Origin: Isoetes taiwanensis | Lineage: Eukaryota; Streptophyta; Lycopodiopsida; Isoetales; Isoetaceae | Assembly: GCA_021234155.1 (NCBI GenBank) | Contig: JAJEKV010000075.1 | Location: 4,001,720 to 4,065,719 of the forward strand | DNA length: 64,000 nucleotides | Direction of reading: 5' to 3' | Shown: piece after piece, positions 56,441 through 64,000 of the stretch | How positions within the stretch are numbered: position 1 is the stretch's first letter | Layout: each line of letters opens with the position of its first letter | Notes under the pieces: generated by a model | What the model saw: the letters and a program-made list of their open reading frames with translations, nothing else | Databases searched by the model: none | What the model was told of the DNA's origin: nothing | Made by a program: the position numbers and the translations under genes

Positions 56441-59400
56441 AATCGCCTGTTCAGCAATGAGTAATAAATTTGATATTAGTGTACGCATCACCTATATAAG
56501 ATGCAAGCATGTCTAATTGATATATGATATAATAATTATGTATAAGAATAGTAGATGAGTAATGCATATCTTACCTCAAGAATCCGCTGCATCGTCCTTA
56601 GCTTCATTAGCCACCAATTCTTGCAATTGGACCCCCACACTATTAGGGATAACCACTGCAAAGCATATGAGCTGCCCTTTCTAGCAACCGGCTCCCACCA
56701 GGAGACAAACACTTCCTCGTAATGAGGGAGATTAGGGTCTTTTATTGGATCCTCCTCAGCGTAAGCCATCCACGTCGGGCAATTATCATGTGGCCTGATG
56801 AGCAAAAGCATTCCTTTCTTCACATCTTGGTACGGGTCGAAAATTTCAACTGGATTTTTAGGTCTACCAGAAAATGGACCCACATAAGGAGCTGGCACAA
56901 CGTGTTCCCCCACTAACACACTATTGCAGTCTTCCAATGCATGTTGCCTGGTGTTGGGCCAAAAATCTTGAATGACTGCTCTGCCAGGATGAACGTCCCC
57001 AAGCACACGCAACAAGGAGGACCAATAGTCAATTACTTCATTCATATACGTATTGGACCATGAGTTGTCGCCAGCCCTCGAAATTGCTGCCCAATGCATC
57101 ATGTACTTGGCAATAGAAGATCTCAATGCCCCTATATCCTTCAAGCTTCCGTATGGCTGCACGACCTTGGGTGCCCCCCTCGAAATTGAAGGTAATCCCT
57201 CGCCATCTTCCTTCCACATCCTGATTCCCTTTTCAGGTAGCCACTCCCTATGCCTTGGCCTCATCTTGTAGAACATTAGTGGCCATCCATCTTTCATGCA
57301 AAACTTGAATAGCAGAGGTTCCAAATGACCATATAAATGGTCCTTCTTGTCGGGGATGAAACCCTTAACGAATTCCTTCCAATTAGGAACCTCCGTCACA
57401 AGGTAAGGTGAAGGAGACTTGGAACTACACTGCCTGAAGAATTGCATAAGTTCTGGAATTGTCAATGCATCTGATCTTCTCATTAGCGTCGAGTAGTTTC
57501 CAAAGAGTGCATCTATGTCATCGTGGGTGTGTCCAACCATCATGAATCCCAACTGCACTTCATCGAAGACCCTCAACCAGACCAAGTACGACAAGTAAGA
57601 GAATAGATATCTGTTCTTGTTTTGACCCGAACAATTGTCTAGCTGCAAGTAAAGCTTTCTAGGCAACTTCCTCTCCACCAAAGGTCCTTTGGTTGGAGGA
57701 AGAAAATCATTTCTAGAGCCGTTGACCATTTTCATTCTCAGCGCATCAGTGTTTAGAATTGTTCTCCCGCAACAGCTTTCAGGACGGTCTGCCGCTCTCA
57801 AATGGCCCCAATTATCCTCAGATGCATTCTCTAGTGTTTTCAAGGTATGATTCAAGGATCCAACATGAAAATTAGAATCATCAGGCCAAAGGTCTAATGA
57901 AAAGTGTCCCAAGGCACCTATACCATGTCCATGCATCAAAGCACCTGTCAAGCTAACCTTAAGTCGTTCTTCTCTCCATACAGATTTTGCTAGCTTCTCC
58001 AAACGTGGAACCATGGTTTTATTTTGATCCATCTTATCATGTATAATTGTTAGAGCATGCTCAGGAGAGCGGTGAGACAAAGCCCTCCAGGACCAGTAAA
58101 GACTTCGACATGAGAGTTGAGCGGTCATGTGTGATTTTCTTTCTATTGCAAGCTCCCTTCTTTCATTTGGATCTCTGGTCTTTGCAAGCTTTTTCTTTAT
58201 GACAATGCAGCTGTTGCACTTTGAAAATGCTATCCTCTTAGCGATTCCCACCTCTGAGTGGTTCTCCTTCCACCCAGACAAGAAGGATGAGGGAGAAACA
58301 TGCTTTCCTGTCATTTCCTGCACAGTAATATCTATCTCCTGTTGTATGTCTTTTTTTGTCAAGATGGATGGTAATCCCTTCACATTTTGTCTTGCTCCCT
58401 CACTCGTAATCTTAGAGCGATGTGGCGTGGTCTCTGCATTCTCGTCAATATACATAGCTAAGACAACTTGGCCGGCCAATGTATGAGATCTTGGCTTCTT
58501 GGATCCATAACTTCCGTGCTCTGCAATCCTGTGGCCGTTCAAGAAGAGTTTTCGCCATTTGTAAAAGGTCGACATGGGTATGCCATATGCTTTATGCCAT
58601 GCTTTCACACATACTTGCTTTTTTTTCAGCATCAGCTTAGATACTGCACCGTTTTTCGAGCAAAGATCTAGCATATTATATGCAAAAGTGGTGCGTTCTG
58701 AGCTCTTCATGCTCTAGAAGAAGGTCCTCATGCAAGCTATCTCCTTAGATGTGAAATTAGCACAACACCTCTTCATACAGCATAGTGCTGACCTGAACTC
58801 CAAGATAGCGTCAGCAGTCGTTTTCCTTTCACATTTGCTAAGGCCGGGGCATTGTCTGACCCTCCTATTTACCATAGTGTATTGCCTTTTTCTCTCTCTG
58901 CCCACCTCTGCTTTAATTGCATAAGCTTCTTTCTCAGCTTCAATCTCAATGACTGATGTCACTAGACTCAAAACAGGTATATTATTCACTAGAATCAGTG
59001 CTACAGGCCATCTGACCAGATCGTGCACTTGAGGGGCTTCTGCGCAGGCCTGACAACGCATAGAAGGCTTTACAGGCATGGGGAAAAGATTCGCAATAGT
59101 AGCCCCTAACCATTCCTCACCTAGCTTCATGTCAGACACAGCATTGTTTGGATCTGCAAAAACTATGACACCGGTTGCGTAAGGGAGATTGCAGCATTCA
59201 TGCAACAAGGTGCAGTCTTTCTCCGATCTCTCGAAATCCTTTGAACCTCACGTGTGTCATCATTTGGCAATCTTTCCTCTGCTCCGATCTGCCAGTTTAT
59301 GTTCTTAATCTGCCCAGGAGGAGTGCTAACCTCTTGTACTGTCTCAAGTCCATCCAGAATGTCTTTTTTGTACCAAAGAATGAAGCTACCAACTGCGTCC

Positions 59401-60498
59401 CCGAGCGTAACAAGTTCCTCTTCAGGATATGGCAGTGCTAGCTGACCATTGAAGACATGCACAAGCGAAACAACTGCCAAGCCCTCGGGCACAAGCAGGT
59501 TGTGGTGGTGCTTGAAGTTGTGCAATCTACCTTCCGCCACCTTCCTCCCCGTGTGGTAAAGCGATGCAAGACATTCCATCCTGCATAAAAGATCTGCTCG
59601 TAAACATCGCCACCGCGATCCTTGGGACCATTAATCTATGCTCTGCATGATGCAAAAATTGTATGTTCCTAAAATGAATGCAAGATCCTCGACAGGAACG
59701 CGGCCGCGATATTAGAAACCATATTAATCAACTTAAGTAGATGAAAGTATCACTTCTGATCTACAGATATTAAAATGGATGCAATAAAGATCCTGAAATG
59801 ATTGTATGTTCCTGAAATGAATGCAAGATACTCGACAGGAACGCGGCCGCGATGCTAGAAACCATATTAATCAACTTATGTAGATGAAAGTATCACTTCT
59901 GATCCACGGATATTAAAATGGATGCAGGATCTAAAGCACCTGAAATGACTGTATGTTCAAAAAATGAATGCAAGGTGGTCTAAAGAAAGCGCGCCCACGA
60001 TCTGTCCGAGCAAAAACATGGTCTTATGTGCCAACTCTATTGTTTCCACACTGATGCATCCACAGCAAAAGCACCGCAGGATCGCCATCGCGATCATTTC
60101 TAGCTTTAAAGCAAACACTATAATGCTTATCCCACTCAAGGTTACCAAAAACCATAATTGGAAATGTATGAGTGGATTGTTATCAGATAACATACAATCG
60201 CATCTATAAAGGCTGCACTGGTTATCTGATAGAAGGCAGATTTAATAGCGTAATTGTTCGATTTCTTATCGAAATGAGGGCACAGACTATACGCTGGACT
60301 TGTTACTAGATCAAACATTAACAGAACGCAATGAACGAAGCAAATCACCAATCTTACCTCTTGAATTGTAGAGATTCGGGATGAATTGCCTGTAGGGTTC
60401 TTTAGGTGGCGCTGTGACGGCAGGTATGGAGCGCCTTCGATGCCGGAATGCTGGGAGCTTCCTGGCTTCACCGCATGAACCAAAATCGAGGCCTTATT
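56396..60498 (-). CDS. DUF8039-like / DUF7869 (DDE transposase-like) protein, one in-frame TAG
   Basis: Proposed exons, minus strand: about 60498-60358 (PPKEPYRQFIPNLYNSR, upstream start not seen), 59593-59331, 59238-56575 and possibly 56446-56396 (AIQSSSTPAGVIPDIS-stop). Donors are GTAAGA, GTTAGC and GTAAGATATG; all joins keep frame. Exon 2 carries a DUF8039-like block: HTGRKVAEGRLHNF, then LVTLGDAVGSFILWYKKDI. Exon 3 begins with DFERSEKDCTLLHECCNL, has Cys-rich CQAC, QCPGLSKC and CCMKRCCANF, then the DDE-like core: IIHDKMDQNKT (about 58035), KLYLQLDNCSGQNKNRYLFS (about 57640), MMVGHTHDDIDALFGNY (about 57510). The tail GMLLLIRPHDNCPTW to VSWWEP looks like a BAH/Tudor-type barrel. A TAG at 58716-58714 sits between RTFF and SMKSSERTT, inside the conserved region. 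Otherwise over 880 codons are open. Family role is unproven; transposase or domesticated transposase is my inference. Confidence 0.7.
59594..60357 (-). repeat. first intron with tandem 143-bp repeats and palindromes
   Basis: A block beginning ATTGTATGTTCCTRAAATGA occurs at 59658, at 59801 (period 143) and, partly, at 59948. The first two contain GGAACGCGGCCGCGAT (about 59695-59710 and 59838-59853) and AGTATCACTTCTGATC. GC palindromes ATCGCCACCGCGATC (59606-59620) and GATCGCCATCGCGATC (about 60079-60094) flank the array. Confidence 0.75.
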
Positions 60499-61249
60499 AG
60501 GCGCCTTAAGGTGGAGCACTTTCCCTGATCGACGAGACACCAAATCATGCACCTGGCGGGAACGTCTACCCTGGTTTCAAATTTCAAATTCAGCTGTCAT
60601 CTATCCCTCTGTATCTCCAGTGTCCATTCGTGTCAGAACGCCGTCTGGTTTGTTCCGTGGGGACTTTATGGGACAGTCATTTCGTGCCGCAGGTAATTAC
60701 TTGTCCGCGTCGCGGTACACATTTTCAAACTAGACGTCCTAGTCGGGCAGCACCTCCAGTTCGAATTTGTCTATAATTCCGCCCGCCTTTTTTCATACGC
60801 CATTATGGCGGGTGCATTTATGACGGGTGCTTTTATGATGGGCGCGCAATTAATATCGACGGCATGGCACCTATATATTCTCATTTTTCGCGAAATTTGG
60901 AAGATACCTGCAGCGCCTTCGCGAAAAATCAGTGCCTCGACAGATTCTTGCGCCTTCACGTGCCGTCGGAAAAAATCACTTTTCGGAAAGTCTTCAGCGC
61001 CCGCGATCCCATGGCACCTAGGGAGATCATCAGAGAAGGTAAATCCTGGTCCTTTAGCCCAAGAGGATCGCGGTCGCGACTTCTTTGTGTATTTCTTTAT
61101 AAAATAGGAGGCATAGTATTGTCTGAATAATCGCGCTCGCGATTCTTTTGAGTAGGTTACATGCTAAAAAACCTTGTCCTTGATAGCTTTGTTGTCGGTA
61201 GGATTGCGGTCGCGATTCCTCAGAGTAAAATGTTTCTAGATATCTTAGA
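60499..61249. promoter_or_regulatory. shared divergent intergenic region with palindromes
   Basis: About 750 bp separate the recognisable starts of the minus-strand DUF7869 gene and the plus-strand ParB/methyltransferase gene. TTTATAAAATAG (about 61097-61108) is a plausible TATA for the plus gene, 145 bp before its ATG. Palindromes GGATCGCGGTCGCGAC (61065-61080), AATCGCGCTCGCGATTC (61129-61145) and GGATTGCGGTCGCGATTCC (61202-61220) lie between TATA and ATG or just upstream. TTCGCGAAA/TTCGCGAAAAA elements occur near 60886 and 60918. Confidence 0.55.
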
Positions 61250-63963
61250 ATGGCCATGTGGGAGGGCACAAAGAACCAGGTCCAAGATGCAATCATAGCT
61301 AGTGTTGAGGACACACAGGCACTCCAGTTTTTGGAGTATGTTTCGAAATGGAGGAACTATGACCCATCCATGATGACTTCCAGCAAGTCGAATAAGCCTG
61401 CAACAGGGAAAAACATCCCTACAAGTGCCAAAGGGTACGGCTGGGTGCTGCCGTCCTATGAATCTCTTGCCCTCTCTGGTATTAAGGGCAACAGAGACAT
61501 ACTGATAGGATTCTCTGCCTGTAGAAAAGGCTTGTCAACTGACAAAAAGCCACCGAGCATTGCTTTGAAAGCCAAACGTGATGAAAAAATGCCTTCAGTA
61601 ATGGATACAAACTGGCTGAGGGCACAAGCAAAGAAGAAAAATGTAAAGTCTCAGCCCACGTTGGCAGAGCCTTCCATGCCGAAAAGTCAACTTGAAGATC
61701 CTCTTACTATGGTTGACCCTTCTGCTATAATTAATCCCAGTCGACCACTTGCAATAATGGGTCCAGTAGCCTCAGCTGGTGAAAACATGGCACCAAGGAA
61801 AATCACTACATTGAAGATAAATCTCCATGGACTGAACACATCTGACAGTGCAGAGCCCTCAGGATCCTTCACGCCTCCTTCTGTCACCGGGTTATCGACT
61901 AGCAGTACTATTACATGGCCAAAGGCACCCACTATGCCGGTGGACTTGAAGTTTAATCCTGAAGAGGAACGGAAAATGGCCGAGCAGACTGCTCAGAAAC
62001 TTGAACAGTTTAAACGCTTCTATCCTATGGGCGTCAACTGGTTCACAAAGGTTTCAATTTTTGATTGCGAGCCTGCACCAGCAAATCTAACCCACACGAT
62101 GCGCTCAAACGACCATGTACAGACACTAGTGAAGAGCTTCAAGACTTATCCTACGGAAATGCTCACACCTGCAGACCTTGTCCCTTTCGACCCCATCACA
62201 AGGTACCTATTTTTCATCTTCGGTATATAATCCTATTCTATTGTCATCTAACTTAGTTTAAATGGAAAATACCAGGAAGAAGGTGATATGGACCACGCCT
62301 GCTGATCTGGTGGGCAAAAAATTTTATATCATTTCCGGTAACCATAGTATCTTCGCTGCACAGCTGCTCTGCAGTGTTGTCGGCGAGCTGCAACAACAAT
62401 TGGAATTCGCAAAAGCATATGCCAGAAGAAGAAGCCGAGTGCTGAATGGCAATTTGACGGATAAGGAGTACATTGAATTGAGCATCCAGTGCAACGACGT
62501 GATAGCAAATACTGTGTACAGAGAACCCCTACTTGAAAAGCTGCAACAGCTACGTCATCAGCACAAGGCCTACGGTTGTCCTCCACAGGGCCCTATTGGT
62601 ACGGCTACGACCTCGGCATGGAAGGTACAAACTGTATTTCAGCTCACGAGGATCGCGGTCGCGATTGTTCTGACCATTTTCTTCACAGAACTTTCACGAC
62701 ATAGCCACCACCACACTAAAAGTTAAGGAGTTAAAAGACGAGAAACAATTCATCTTCATGGAAGATAGCGTCTTCAAAAAACTTATGGATGTAGCCGGGA
62801 AATGGGTGGCCCGTAAACTTTGTGATGATCAAGGGGAACTCCCGGAGAGGCCGAGCAAAGACTTCTTCAACAAGACATGGTTAAGACACCTGAGAGGTAT
62901 GTCCAACGCAGAGGTTTCCCAGATCCTAGACGAAATTTTGGAGGGTAGGACATTCCTGAAGGTCCACTCTGGTTATCACGGTAGGTTTGACTGCAAACAG
63001 CAAGCGGTTGACATCAGAAGCTTGACATTCATGCAGAGAGAAATATTAGCTTATGCGTCTAGCTTGCTACAAAAAGTATACAAGAGTTTCGAAGACCTAG
63101 TTGCAGAGTTTCCTGATTTTACAGAACAACGGATTTTAGACATATCAGATTCAGATACAGAGTATGTGAAAGGCAATTACAACAAGGAACATGTTTTAGG
63201 TAACTTGCCTGTAGCATTTCTAGAACAGATAAGGGCTATTTTAAAGCCTGAGGAAGCAAGAAAGATAAAAGAGAAAAGAAATGTTGTTCACGCAGTAACA
63301 AAGGAAGGCATTCCAACCTCCACACCAGTTTCCGAGAACGCAACTTTGGTTTTTATAGGCTTCTCCAAGATTTGGGATTCCAAGAAATACATGGAACTAT
63401 TCAGCTGGGTTGCCACCATGACAACGGCAAAGGTTTATCACTTGGTTATTCTCATGCGTTCCATAAACTTGCCAGATTGTCTATACAAATGTAAAACAGG
63501 TTCTGTGGGGGGTCATATTTCTTTAGGGTCATATGAGGAACCAAGATGGGTGAGCAAGCAGAAGGTGAAGGAATACTAGTATTACATCAGTCATATGTGC
63601 ATAAACAGAAGTGATGACAGTGTGCCACCTCTGCCTCTGTTGGAGCTTAGACTCACACCGGTGAACAATGCGCCGAAGAACACCCCCTTGCCCCCCATGC
63701 CTCTTACTGGGAATGAAGAAACGGATGAAAAAATAAAAAAGAAGTTCCAGACCTATTTCACGGGTAAGCCAAGATATAAATGGGCTGCTATGGAAGGTGA
63801 TTTTGTTCTCCAATGTCAGCTTAAGACCTCCTATGCCTATTACATCGTTGATACGCTGGTGCCCAAAGATGGCTGTGTTCTAGATTTCTTCTCAGCAGGT
63901 ACAGCTTCTCGTGTTGCACTGATGCAAGGCAAGAAAAGTGTGGCATTCGAAAATCAAGGAAAG
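61250..63963 (+). CDS. ParB-like domain plus N4/N6 DNA methylase-like protein, 3' end off window, one in-frame TAG
   Basis: Exons 61250-62202, 62276-62624 and 62689-63963; introns of 73 and 64 nt with GTACCT/ACCAG and GTACAA/TTCACAG borders; next donor AAG/GTATGT at 63964. All joins keep frame. Residues 1-260 are Ser/Pro/Lys-rich linker after MAMWEGTKNQVQDA. A ParB-like segment follows (about 262-350): IFDCEPAPANLTHTMRSNDH, VQTLVKSFKTYPTEML and, across the splice, KKFYIISGNHSIFAAQLL, recalling the GERR/GNHR signature. The C-terminal part ends in YYIVDTLVPKDG and CVLDFFSAGTASRVALMQGK then SVAFEN (about residue 830). This fits the SAM-binding D.F.G.GT...A motif that comes last in beta-class DNA methylases. 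No DPPY/DPPW was found; FIGFSKIWDSKKYMELFSWV may occupy its place, so activity is doubtful. TAG at 63577-63579 separates KVKEY from YYISHMC in one frame. Confidence 0.7.
62650..62667. promoter_or_regulatory. palindrome inside intron 2 of the methylase-like gene
   Basis: GGATCGCGGTCGCGATTG fills over a quarter of a 64-nt intron and is nearly identical to the intergenic copy at 61065-61080. Its presence in so small an intron argues against chance. Confidence 0.6.
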
Positions 63964-64000
63964 GTATGTCGATTTCTCAGATCCTTCCTCGAAACTCTTG

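Noticed and set aside
60142-60552. 136-codon minus-strand frame starting MHDLVSRRSG as the first coding exon of the DUF7869 gene
   Set aside because: Its frame does not join in phase to the DUF8039-like exon, whereas the frame ending in IPNLYNSR does; the 3' half is intron.
56536-63579. Alternative genetic code in which TAG is read as an amino acid
   Set aside because: The window is otherwise plant nuclear DNA with ordinary decayed genes, and two TAGs are too few to infer recoding; kept only as a point to test.

Overview
The window looks like nuclear DNA of a land plant with a large, repeat-rich genome. Introns have plant-type GT-AG borders. Recognisable plant families are glyoxalase I, a PP2C phosphatase, a UDP-glycosyltransferase with a PSPG box, and PPR repeats. 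The rest is mostly LTR elements, LINEs and Mutator-like DNA elements of different ages. A fern or other seed-free plant is my best guess, from the DUF7869-type and ParB/methyltransferase-type genes at the right end, but this is inference.

Layout. 0-12 kb: a glyoxalase I pseudogene, several short interspersed repeat families, a PPR scrap, a cluster of miniature LTR elements (TRIMs) and a truncated PP2C gene. 12-14.3 kb: a TRIM next to the 3' end of a chromodomain Ty3/gypsy fossil. 17-22.5 kb: a UDP-glycosyltransferase gene cut inside its PSPG box by a 3.4 kb element with a 9-bp target duplication. 22.5-31 kb: repeats, a second PPR scrap and a LINE. 31.2-45.2 kb: a multi-exon gene of unknown function, split by a 12 kb Ty3/gypsy element whose 5' LTR holds a 970-bp Mutator-type element carrying a spliced host gene fragment. 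45-55 kb: a promoter-like stretch, a tiny poly(A) retroposon, pogo-like, gypsy, LINE and copia remnants.

55.3-64 kb is the most interesting part. A small gene is present in two tandem copies with near-identical TATA promoters. Next come two large divergent genes. The minus-strand one encodes a DUF8039-like segment, a DUF7869/DDE-like core and a C-terminal BAH-like segment. The plus-strand one encodes a ParB-like domain followed by a domain with an N4/N6-methylase-type SAM motif, and runs off the window. Both have short introns, both carry one in-frame TAG in an otherwise long open frame, and the noncoding DNA of the pair holds eight copies of a GATCGCG/CGCGATC-type palindrome. I infer a coupled locus (transposase-like plus methyltransferase-like), possibly one mobile unit. 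No ends of such a unit were found.

No rRNA, tRNA gene or CRISPR array was recognised. Long stretches without a listed gene hold nothing I could identify. All family calls were made by eye.
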